This document shows, piece after piece, positions 44,646 to 51,659 of a stretch of 64,000 nt of DNA. A program made the position numbers and the translations under genes. The DNA is from Phycisphaera sp. (GTDB lineage: Bacteria; Planctomycetota; Phycisphaerae; Phycisphaerales; UBA1924). The notes under the pieces are model-generated. The model saw only the letters and a program-made list of their open reading frames with translations, ran no database searches and was not told the origin of the DNA. The stretch's first letter is position 1; each line of letters starts with the position of its first letter. The stretch lies in the NCBI GenBank assembly GCA_003712165.1, contig RHLH01000001.1:992001-1056000 (forward strand), written 5' to 3'.

Positions 44646-44681
44646 GCTCGGCCCCATGCTCCGGGGCCGAGCTTGTTTTTT
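44646..44681 (+). terminator. Intrinsic terminator after fliA
   Basis: A perfect 10-bp stem (GCTCGGCCCC / GGGGCCGAGC, 44646-44655 and 44663-44672) with a 7-nt loop is followed by TTGTTTTTT. It marks the end of the flagellar transcription unit, about 30 bp after the fliA stop. Confidence 0.92.
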
Positions 44682-44706
44682 GCCCGCCGCCAGCGCACGC
44701 TATGGC

Positions 44707-45195
44707 ATGACCGACGCCGTCGTCGCCCTCGGTTCAAACCTGGGCGACCGCAAATCCAGCATCCGCGCCTCACTCGCACGCATCGAGGAGTTGCCTGGTA
44801 CATCTGTCGTACGTGTGTCGGCACTCATCGAAACAGACCCCGTCGGGCCGATCGAACAGGGCGCGTATCTCAACGGGGCGTGTCTTCTTGAAACGGATCT
44901 GGACGCGAAGCAACTGCTGGCGGAGTTGCTCTCGATCGAGCGTGAATTGGGCCGTGATAGATCCCGAGAAGAACGCTGGGGGCCACGCACGATCGATCTC
45001 GACCTTCTCGTCTTCGGCGATCAGATCATCGACGAGCCGGGCCTCACAGTCCCACACCCGCGTATCGCTGAGCGGCTATTTGTCCTCGAACCGATGAACG
45101 AGATCGTTTCGGAACTGATCGTGCCCCCCGGGCGTCTCACAGTGCATCAGCTCCACCAGAGACTGATTCAGGCCGGGGAAGAAACGTGCTCGTAG
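44707..45195 (+). CDS. folK: 2-amino-4-hydroxy-6-hydroxymethyldihydropteridine pyrophosphokinase
   Basis: FolK transfers pyrophosphate from ATP in folate synthesis. The 162-aa protein has VVALGSNLGDRKSSIRASLA, YLNGACLLETDL, and the signature RWGPRTIDLDLLVFGD followed by VPHPRIAERLFVLEP. ATG 44707 begins the family N-terminus directly; an in-frame start at 44638 would run through the terminator. The next gene overlaps by 10 bp. Confidence 0.95.
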   Translation: MTDAVVALGSNLGDRKSSIRASLARIEELPGTSVVRVSALIETDPVGPIEQGAYLNGACLLETDLDAKQLLAELLSIERELGRDRSREERWGPRTIDLDLLVFGDQIIDEPGLTVPHPRIAERLFVLEPMNEIVSELIVPPGRLTVHQLHQRLIQAGEETCS

Positions 45196-46415
45196 CGATC
45201 GCAATCCTGAGCACCGTTCAGCCCCAGCCGGTCGAGCCAGCCTCCGACCCCGCCCCGATACTTGCGCAGCTCTGTGAGAGCAACGAGTCGGGTGTCTCGG
45301 CGGATCTCGTCAGGATCGCGACGCCGAACACGAACGCGGAACCGAGTGTCATCACAATGACGTTCCGTAGGTCAGCTGGTGCCGAAGGTACGCTCACACG
45401 GGTCGAGCTGCCCGAGGTCACGTTCTTCCACGACGGGGCATTTCTCCGCGCCGAGCGCACTGGTGAGGGCAACCACGCGGTGGTGTACGAAACTGCCGCG
45501 CCGCCAAACTTCGCGGAAGCGATTTCGCACATCGCGCCTGTGTGGCCCATGCCCAGGCTCTGGACGCTCGACGAGTTTGGCTCGGCCAAAGACCCTGCGC
45601 TCGGGACCATCGCATTCTCACATGCAATACTCGATGGCTCGATGGCAACCCTGATCGGAGAAATTCCCGCGGGAGAAGTCACGGTACTCATCGATACGGA
45701 AACCGATTCGGTGCTCTCGCTCGAAGCACAGGTCCGTGACGGCTCGATCTTGTGCACCTACACACCGATCGAGACCGGCGAACCAGATGCCTGGCGCATC
45801 GAGCCCGATGGCCGCTGGGTTGTGCGCCGGCTCGCCCAACTCTCACTCGCGGGGCCTCCCATCGAAACCGGAGTCACGCTCCCAGACCTTGGTCTGATCA
45901 CTCCCGATTACAGCGGCATATCTCTGAGCGAGATCCAGAGCCTCGATCAGATCCGCCGATCAGGCCCATGGGTTGTGCTGCTGATGCTGAAAGCAGACTC
46001 GACACCCGATGTGTACGACCTCTCCGGAGAGGTCGCAAGGGGCGTCTGGTCCAGAGCCGCGAACGAGATCGCCGCCCTGGGTGCCGATGATGTGTCGCGA
46101 TACTGGCTCGGCCACCGCTCGCTCATTGTGGCGGTGACCACGGATCTGGACATCCTCCCCGATCGTGTCAAACAGATCGCCGCGATCGCACCGCCCGGCA
46201 TCCCGACACTCATCAGCACCGAACCGGAGCTGACGCTCGACAGGCTCGATCGGGAACTGCCATTGACAGCCATCCTCGTTGATCCCGAGCGGACGGTCGG
46301 AGCGGTTGTTCCAATAGAAAACGCCGAGACCGGGATCTCGGCGATTCTTGACGCGATGCGTTCGTACACGAGGCCCTCGGCAGAGCCCGAGGCACCCGTG
46401 CTTAGTTCAGAGTGA
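45186..46415 (+). CDS. Exported hypothetical protein with possible thioredoxin-like C-terminus
   Basis: A 409-aa protein with a short hydrophobic N-terminus (LVAIAILSTVQPQPV) that may be a signal peptide. Residues 20-210 have alternating strands like DUF2092/LolA-type domains (MTFRRSAGAEGTLTRVELPE). The C-terminal part (about 255-380), with GPWVVLLMLKADS, HRSLIVAVTTDLD and LTAILVDPERTVGAVV, follows the order of a thioredoxin-like fold but has no CxxC pair. The start is GTG at 45186, overlapping folK. No function is assigned. Confidence 0.6.
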   Translation: MLVAIAILSTVQPQPVEPASDPAPILAQLCESNESGVSADLVRIATPNTNAEPSVITMTFRRSAGAEGTLTRVELPEVTFFHDGAFLRAERTGEGNHAVVYETAAPPNFAEAISHIAPVWPMPRLWTLDEFGSAKDPALGTIAFSHAILDGSMATLIGEIPAGEVTVLIDTETDSVLSLEAQVRDGSILCTYTPIETGEPDAWRIEPDGRWVVRRLAQLSLAGPPIETGVTLPDLGLITPDYSGISLSEIQSLDQIRRSGPWVVLLMLKADSTPDVYDLSGEVARGVWSRAANEIAALGADDVSRYWLGHRSLIVAVTTDLDILPDRVKQIAAIAPPGIPTLISTEPELTLDRLDRELPLTAILVDPERTVGAVVPIENAETGISAILDAMRSYTRPSAEPEAPVLSSE

Positions 46416-47435
46416 TCAGCTCGCCTCGGCGCGGGGGTGCGCGTCGTCGTACGCGGTCCGCAGGCGAGAGGTCGACAGGTGCGTGTACACCTGTGTCGTG
46501 CTGAGTGACTGGTGCCCGAGCAATTCCTGCACGCTGCGCAGATCTGCGCCGTTATCCAGGAGGTGCGTCGCGAAGCTGTGACGCAGCGTGTGCGGGCTGA
46601 TCGAGGGGTCGAGCCCGATCTGCCGCAGGTACTTGTCGAGCTTCCGGCGAACCGAGCGGCTCGAGAGACGCTTGGCGTGCTTGTTCAGGAACAGGGGCTT
46701 GTTTGTGCTGCCCTCGCTCCACGCGGCGACGTAGTGGGGATCCTTCTCGGCGAGCTCGATGTAGAGCTGGATCGCGCCGACCGCGTGGGCGCCGAGCGGG
46801 ACGAGTCTTTCCTTCTTGCCCTTGCCGCGGACCCGCATGGAGCCGGCCTGCAGGTCCAGATCGTCGATATCGAGCGCGACAAGCTCGCTCACCCGGATGC
46901 CGGTCGAGTAGAGCGTCTCGAGCATCGCCCGATCGCGTCGGCCAAGGACATCCGAATCGCTCGGAGCCGAGAGCAGACGCTCGATCTGCTCGATCGTGAT
47001 CGCCTTGGGCAGGCGCTTGGACTGCCTGGGCGTGCGGATGAGCGTCATCGGGTTGGTCGAGGTCAGCCCAGTGCGGAGCGACCACTTGTAGAAGCTGCGG
47101 AGTGTCGCGATCTTGCGCGCCATCGTGGCGGGCGAGTATTCCTTCTCGGCGAGATGTTCAAGGAAGCCGCGGATCAGGTCCGCGTCCGCTTCGCAGATCA
47201 CGCCGGTGAGTGTCTTAGGGCCAACGGTGCCCGCGACCAAACCGTTCCCACCGGCCTGGCGCCTTCCGAGCTCAGCCTGCTCGGCCTCGGTATCGATCTC
47301 GATCCCGGTCTCGGACTGCAGGTGTTCGATGTACTGACGCAGGTCTGCGCCGTAGCACCTTGCCGTGTATGGGCTGAAGCGTCGCTCATCAACGAGGTAG
47401 CTTCCGAAGGTATCGGTGATGGGAAGTTGGGACAT
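46416..47435 (-). CDS. xerC: Tyrosine recombinase XerC/XerD type
   Basis: A 339-aa recombinase that resolves chromosome dimers. All catalytic residues are present: R181 in STGIRVSEL, K205 in RGKGKKERL, H282 and R285 in HTLRHSFATHLL, H308 in LLGHQSL, and Y317 in TTQVYTHL. The N-terminal core-binding domain carries an extra segment of about 35 residues (roughly 45-80) not found in typical 300-aa XerC/D. Its stop abuts the previous + strand gene. No integrase-type neighbours are seen, so it is probably chromosomal Xer; C versus D cannot be decided. Confidence 0.9.
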   Translation of the reverse strand: MSQLPITDTFGSYLVDERRFSPYTARCYGADLRQYIEHLQSETGIEIDTEAEQAELGRRQAGGNGLVAGTVGPKTLTGVICEADADLIRGFLEHLAEKEYSPATMARKIATLRSFYKWSLRTGLTSTNPMTLIRTPRQSKRLPKAITIEQIERLLSAPSDSDVLGRRDRAMLETLYSTGIRVSELVALDIDDLDLQAGSMRVRGKGKKERLVPLGAHAVGAIQLYIELAEKDPHYVAAWSEGSTNKPLFLNKHAKRLSSRSVRRKLDKYLRQIGLDPSISPHTLRHSFATHLLDNGADLRSVQELLGHQSLSTTQVYTHLSTSRLRTAYDDAHPRAEAS

Positions 47436-47495
47436 CGGTCGAGCTCCTTCTCGCTGACGATTCCGGGGCCTCGTTGCCCCGCGGGTGCTGCTTTT

Positions 47496-47519
47496 CTCCC
47501 GGGCTGCACGGCCCGGGAG
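47496..47519. repeat. Perfect hairpin between the CsgG-like lipoprotein gene and xerC
   Basis: CTCCCGGGC and GCCCGGGAG are separated by 6 nt. For the minus-strand transcript the hairpin lies just after the lipoprotein stop but is followed by AAAAG rather than U, so it is not a standard intrinsic terminator. It may stabilise a 3' end or be a remnant. Confidence 0.5.
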
Positions 47520-47524
47520 GACCG

Positions 47525-48280
47525 TCAGCGGGATGACTCAGGACGTCTCGCTCGTGCAAGCCTGAGCCGCTCTTCGTCAAGCAGCCGGCCCACAGTCGCG
47601 TGGGTCACAAATTCGGTGTACAGAGGCATGCTCGCCATGTATGTCTGCCAGCCGCGTGGCGCGGACGGATCACTCCGGCCCTCCGCGTAGTTGCGGATAT
47701 CGATCTGCACCGCATGGTTCCGCGCGGAGTAGACCTTCGACGCCGTCGCGATGGGGGACTCGAGGTACCGATGCGCCTCTGGCGCATCGGGATCGGTCAC
47801 GCTGCCCCTGAGCTCATCGATGTTGAGCGAGCCCGATCCGGAGATCGGCCCCGCGTGAAGAGCGAGGGTCAGCCCGAGCGTCGGCGGGTCGTACGGGTCG
47901 TACGCTGTGATCGCGCCGACGATCAACCCGTCCACACCGAGCGCGTCGGCAAGCGCCGACACCTCGCGCGGGCTGCGAAGCTCACGCAATCCCATCCCCC
48001 GCATCACTGCGAGTGTCCGGTTCAGAGGAAGACACGTGAGCCCTTCAACTTCAGATACGGCTTGGACAAGCGCGTCCGTGACCGTATCTGGCTGGAAGAC
48101 CGTCGTGCCCGACTCGTTTGCCAGCGGCGCGACCGCGAACACCACCTCTCCCCGTGAGGAGTCGTAAGGCGAACGCAGCACCGAGGGCGGCGTGAGTACT
48201 GGTGGTCCCTGGGAACAGCCCGGCACAATAGCCAGAACCAAGAGCCCAAGGAGTACGAGCATTTTCTCTGTACTTGTCAT
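47525..48280 (-). CDS. CsgG/LpoB-like lipoprotein
   Basis: A 251-aa lipoprotein with signal LVLLGLLVLAIVPGCSQ (lipobox VPGC, Cys about residue 22). The mature part has VVFAVAPLANESGTTVFQ, LVQAVSEVEGLTCLPLNR and LADALGVDGLIVGAITAYDP, the strand-helix pattern of the CsgG/LpoB/GNA1162 class of lipoproteins, where N-terminal ANESG begins the first strand. The C-terminus is helical and Arg-rich. Next upstream in the same direction is a TolB-like lipoprotein gene, 102 bp away. Confidence 0.7.
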   Translation of the reverse strand: MTSTEKMLVLLGLLVLAIVPGCSQGPPVLTPPSVLRSPYDSSRGEVVFAVAPLANESGTTVFQPDTVTDALVQAVSEVEGLTCLPLNRTLAVMRGMGLRELRSPREVSALADALGVDGLIVGAITAYDPYDPPTLGLTLALHAGPISGSGSLNIDELRGSVTDPDAPEAHRYLESPIATASKVYSARNHAVQIDIRNYAEGRSDPSAPRGWQTYMASMPLYTEFVTHATVGRLLDEERLRLARARRPESSR

Positions 48281-48340
48281 GGCGTCCTTGCCGCTTCAGC
48301 GCCCGGCGTCCGTGCCGAGCTGACCATTCGTGTTCGAAAG

Positions 48341-48368
48341 CCGATCCGGGCCGCTAAGCCCGGGTCGG
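48341..48368 (-). terminator. Possible weak terminator or processing hairpin after the TolB-like gene
   Basis: An 11-bp stem with one G-U pair (CCGATCCGGGC / GCCCGGGTCGG) and a 6-nt loop lies between the two minus-strand lipoprotein genes. On the minus strand it is followed by CTTTCG, too short a T-run for a strong terminator. Confidence 0.45.
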
Positions 48369-48382
48369 TGCAGTACGTGCGA

Positions 48383-49714
48383 TCAGTCGATGTCCGCCGG
48401 GACCGGGAAGTCGGCGAAGTTCGTGTTGCCCTTGTTCTGCGACTCGTTCTGGTTCCGCTTCGTCGCGGTGCGGACGTTGCCGGGCAGCCCCACGTAAGGC
48501 TCACCCGCAGCGATCACTGCCTTGTTTGCCCCGAGCGACCAGATGTTGTCCGTGCCCGAGCGGTTTGAGATGAAGAAGATTGTGTTCTGCTCGCCCCAGG
48601 TCGGCATCAGGTTGACCGCGTCGTCGGCGGTCAGGTTTGTTTCTCCTGTGCCGTCAATGTTGGTCATCCAGATATCGGCGCGCCTGGGCTGGCCGTTGGT
48701 GTTGGTCGCGGCGAGCGGGACGCTTGCATACGCGATGCGGTTGCCGTCCCGGCTCCACGACGGGTTGATGAGCGCGTGGTCAGAGCTTGAAGCGATCTCG
48801 GTCAGGTTGCTGGCCTCGTTGCCGTTGACATCGATCGACCAGACGCTGAAGAGGCGCGAGCCTCGCTCGCGTGCACGCTGGAAGACGATGCGGTTGCCGC
48901 CGTTGAAGCCCGTACCGACCTCGGGGCAGAACTCGGGGAAGAGGCCAAAGCCGATCTGGTGCTTGACCATCGGGTTGTTGACGTCGACGAGCCACAGCTC
49001 CCAGCGCTGGCTGACCGGGCCGAGCCTGCTGTAGACCATCGTCTGGCCGTCAGGGCTGAACGACGGGTGCAGCTCGTGCGAGGAGTCCTGCGTGATCTGG
49101 CGAGCCTGGCCGCCCTCGGCGTCGATGACGTAGATGTTCCAGTTGCCTGAGCGGTTGCTCGAGAAAGCGATGGTCTGGCCGTCGGGGCTCAGCGAGGGCA
49201 TCACATCGTGACCGGGATCGTTGGTGATCTGGCTGACGACGCTCGAGTTCACGTGCTTGCGGTAGATGTCCGCGGTCTCGCGGTGACGGGTCGAGGCGAA
49301 GAAGATGTAATTGCCATCGTCGGTCGCGACCGGGTCGAAATCAGCGCCGTAGGTGCTGAACGAGACGCGGTGCAGGTCGGCGGGGTCGTAAGCAGCGGGG
49401 GCATTGGGGTTGCCCTGGGTCATGCTGCGACCCTCGATGCCGCCAAAGATGTCGATCGGTCCGAGCGCGGGCTCGGGTTCGGTGTCGCCCTCTTCGAAGA
49501 GGCCGTCCCAGATCGAGCCCTCTTGGTCCATCATCGTGACTTCGTAGGTGTTGTTCTCGGTATCGGTGCCCTCTGCGCTTGCGAGCGCTTCGGGGTTGGG
49601 CTCGTCGGTCGTGGACCAATCGCTGTTGTGGTCGTACGTGCAGCCGCCGGCGAGGCCGACCGCGGCGATGATGGAAACGGCGCCGATTCGGCGTGTCTGG
49701 GTCTGGTTCAGCAT
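48383..49714 (-). CDS. TolB-like beta-propeller lipoprotein
   Basis: A 443-aa lipoprotein. The signal is IGAVSIIAAVGLAGGCTYD (lipobox AGGC). The mature protein has a beta-propeller of PD40/WD40-like repeats of the TolB C-terminal type: MPSLSPDGQTIAFSSNRSG, HPSFSPDGQTMVYSRLG, NPSWSRDGNRIAYASVP and LMPTWGEQNTIFFISNRSG. Unlike TolB it is lipid-anchored and has no separate N-terminal alpha/beta domain, and no tolAQR or pal are seen here. ATG 49714 follows GGAG at about -9; a longer frame is unlikely. Confidence 0.85.
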   Translation of the reverse strand: MLNQTQTRRIGAVSIIAAVGLAGGCTYDHNSDWSTTDEPNPEALASAEGTDTENNTYEVTMMDQEGSIWDGLFEEGDTEPEPALGPIDIFGGIEGRSMTQGNPNAPAAYDPADLHRVSFSTYGADFDPVATDDGNYIFFASTRHRETADIYRKHVNSSVVSQITNDPGHDVMPSLSPDGQTIAFSSNRSGNWNIYVIDAEGGQARQITQDSSHELHPSFSPDGQTMVYSRLGPVSQRWELWLVDVNNPMVKHQIGFGLFPEFCPEVGTGFNGGNRIVFQRARERGSRLFSVWSIDVNGNEASNLTEIASSSDHALINPSWSRDGNRIAYASVPLAATNTNGQPRRADIWMTNIDGTGETNLTADDAVNLMPTWGEQNTIFFISNRSGTDNIWSLGANKAVIAAGEPYVGLPGNVRTATKRNQNESQNKGNTNFADFPVPADID

Positions 49715-50026
49715 CTTCAGGCTCCGAGCAGCGACCGGCGACGGGCCGATCAGTTTCGAATGAGGTTTCTCTTCACACATCCGCTGCTCCGCAGCACCGA
49801 GGCCGATCAGCCCGGGCGTCCTTTATCGGACACTGGCAGGCCATCTCATCGACCATCACCTCCGGCGATGTGCAGCAAATCGGACGTTGGATGGTCCGAG
49901 TTGAGACGGTCCAGAAAAATCGGCGACAAACGCGCCATGACCCGTAAACGGGTGTGCGCAGGAGCACCCTTAACCCGGTCAGGGCCTGCTCGATACCAGC
50001 CGTATAAAGGAAAGTCCTGGCAGTGT
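49715..50026. other. Intergenic stretch with a palindrome, no gene seen
   Basis: About 312 bp lie between the TolB-like gene and the 95-aa gene, both on the minus strand. It holds a perfect 12-bp palindrome, CCCGTAAACGGG (49941-49952), followed by TGCGCA at 49955-49960. It presumably carries the promoter of the TolB-like gene. A long open frame on the + strand across 49208-50152 is antisense to the TolB-like gene and is not a gene. Confidence 0.5.
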
Positions 50027-50314
50027 TTACGCCACACTACGGGCGTAGATCACCGCCGGAGCGTCGCCCGGCCTGTTCCAGGGCTGGGCCGCCCCGCGTG
50101 GGGTGTCGACCGTGCAGAGGTGGTCGAGGTAAAAGCGGAGTTGTATATCTGAAAATTGCTCAAGGAAAGCGGCTGATGCGGTCGGGTTCCGATCGATGAT
50201 CCGAGCGATCACCTGCGGACGCACGAGATTCGACGATTCCTCGCTCGGCTTGGGATCAGGCTTCTCGGGGAAGCGGTTCTCGGCGAGGTCATCAAAACCG
50301 AAAAGCGTCTGCAT
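50027..50314 (-). CDS. Small conserved hypothetical protein, planctomycete type
   Basis: A 95-aa protein. Its C-terminal half, FLEQFSDIQLRFYLDHLCTV then DTPRGAAQPWNRPGDAPAV, resembles short planctomycete proteins with an FSxxQLRxYLxHL helix and a Pro/Gly-rich end. The N-terminal half is polar. No function is known. It is encoded alone, divergent from the gene at 50426. Confidence 0.65.
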   Translation of the reverse strand: MQTLFGFDDLAENRFPEKPDPKPSEESSNLVRPQVIARIIDRNPTASAAFLEQFSDIQLRFYLDHLCTVDTPRGAAQPWNRPGDAPAVIYARSVA

Positions 50315-50425
50315 CGCGGACTCCTGGCGCTTGGGGATACTGTGAGATCAAGCGCCGGCTCCGCCGACCTGCTCTCGATTCGGTGAATCGACATCCCCGC
50401 CATGAGTGTGTAATCATTTGGGACC

Positions 50426-51061
50426 ATGCCCGACACCCAGATCATCCCGACGCGCAACCTCGGCCGATCCGGCGATGCAAGCACGTACATCCACGAAAAC
50501 CCGCTCGAACAGGGGGTTGCAGACTCGGTCGAGCCTGATTCGACCCTGATCGCGTGGGCGGGGTGGTACGCCGAAGCCGCGGACCCGGCTCTCGGAGTCT
50601 TCCCATCTGACTTCCGTCTCTGGAATGAAGGCCTCGACCTGCTCAGGCAGCGGATCGACCTGCTCGGGCCCATTCTCGAAGAGAAGAAGTCCCGGCTCCT
50701 GCTCAGGCCAGCTCTCGGGCTTGTGCTCTCCGACCCGCACAGCATCTGGGCTCTCTTTGAGAAGCTCTCCGAGTGCCCCATTGGCGTGCTCGTCGATCCC
50801 GCGGCGATGCTAACCCCTGAGATGATGAACCACGCCGAGGACCACCTGCCCAGGATGTTCGACAAGCTCGGCAATCTTGAACGCTGCGAAGCCGTCGTCC
50901 TGGCAGGTGCAAGCGTTCACAGCGATGACAGACTCACACACCAGCCGCTCGATTGGTCGAGGCCCTTCGATCAGACACTGATCTCCTGCTGGCGAGAGTC
51001 CGCCTTCGTCCAGCGCGACGTGTACCTGATCAGCGACGCGTGCCGGTCGCAAATCGCCTAG
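50426..51061 (+). CDS. Hypothetical protein
   Basis: A 211-aa soluble protein of alpha/beta composition (RLLLRPALGLVLSDP, PIGVLVDPAAMLTPEMMNHA, RCEAVVLAGASVHSDD). The order of strands and helices, with D/P-rich turns, could fit a TIM-barrel of the xylose-isomerase-like type, but no metal-binding motif is clear. ATG 50426 is the start. nuoC follows 20 bp after its stop, so they may be co-transcribed. Confidence 0.55.
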   Translation: MPDTQIIPTRNLGRSGDASTYIHENPLEQGVADSVEPDSTLIAWAGWYAEAADPALGVFPSDFRLWNEGLDLLRQRIDLLGPILEEKKSRLLLRPALGLVLSDPHSIWALFEKLSECPIGVLVDPAAMLTPEMMNHAEDHLPRMFDKLGNLERCEAVVLAGASVHSDDRLTHQPLDWSRPFDQTLISCWRESAFVQRDVYLISDACRSQIA

Positions 51062-51081
51062 GCTTGCCGCGGAGCAAGAAC

Positions 51082-51633
51082 ATGACCACGACACCCGATC
51101 ACCCGACCTTCGCACGCGTCAAAGAGTCCTTCCCGGACAAGAAGTTCCGCGCGACAGAGTTCCGCGGCGACAGCACGCTCGTCGTCGAGCCGGGCGATCT
51201 GCACGAGGTCATGCAGTTCCTCAAGGATGATGAGTCGTGCAAGTACGACTTCCTATCCGACGTCATCGGGGTCGATTACCTGAACTACCCGGCCAAGATG
51301 CCGGGCCGGTTCGGAGTGGTGTACATCCTCTGCTCGTACGAGCGCGACCTCCGCTTCTACGTCAAGACGTTCCTCGACCCGAGCGTCCCGACCGAGGGCA
51401 TCGAGGAAGACCCGGCGCTCGTCATCGACAGCGTCACGGACATCTGGGCCGGCGCCGAGTGGACCGAGCGCGAGGTCTTCGACATGTTCGGCATCCGCTT
51501 CAAGGGCCACCCCGACCTGCGCCGCATCCTGCTCTGGGAAGACTACCCCGGACACCCGCTCCGCAAGGACTACCCCGTCAAGGGTCGCGGCGAGCGCGAG
51601 ATGTACAAAGTTGTCGACCGAACCGACGCCTGA
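51082..51633 (+). CDS. nuoC: NADH-quinone oxidoreductase subunit C
   Basis: NuoC is the 30-kDa peripheral-arm subunit of complex I. The 183-aa protein has the family signature EREVFDMFGIRFKGHPDLRR, then ILLWEDYPGHPLRKDYP. ATG 51082 begins the short N-terminus. No other nuo gene is next to it: upstream is a hypothetical gene and downstream is the convergent lptCA. In most genomes nuoC is inside a nuoA-N operon, so the rest of the complex must be elsewhere. Confidence 0.95.
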   Translation: MTTTPDHPTFARVKESFPDKKFRATEFRGDSTLVVEPGDLHEVMQFLKDDESCKYDFLSDVIGVDYLNYPAKMPGRFGVVYILCSYERDLRFYVKTFLDPSVPTEGIEEDPALVIDSVTDIWAGAEWTEREVFDMFGIRFKGHPDLRRILLWEDYPGHPLRKDYPVKGRGEREMYKVVDRTDA

Positions 51634-51659
51634 TCAGACATCATTTCTAGAAAGGCGAT

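Noticed and set aside
46416..47435. Mobile-element integrase reading of the tyrosine recombinase
   Set aside because: No attachment repeats, excisionase or cargo genes flank it and its sequence is Xer-like.
47496..47519. Hairpin as intrinsic terminator
   Set aside because: On the relevant minus strand it is followed by an A-run, not a T-run.
49208..50152. 314-aa open frame on the + strand
   Set aside because: It is antisense to the TolB-like gene and the intergenic stretch, with no ribosome site or protein-like pattern.
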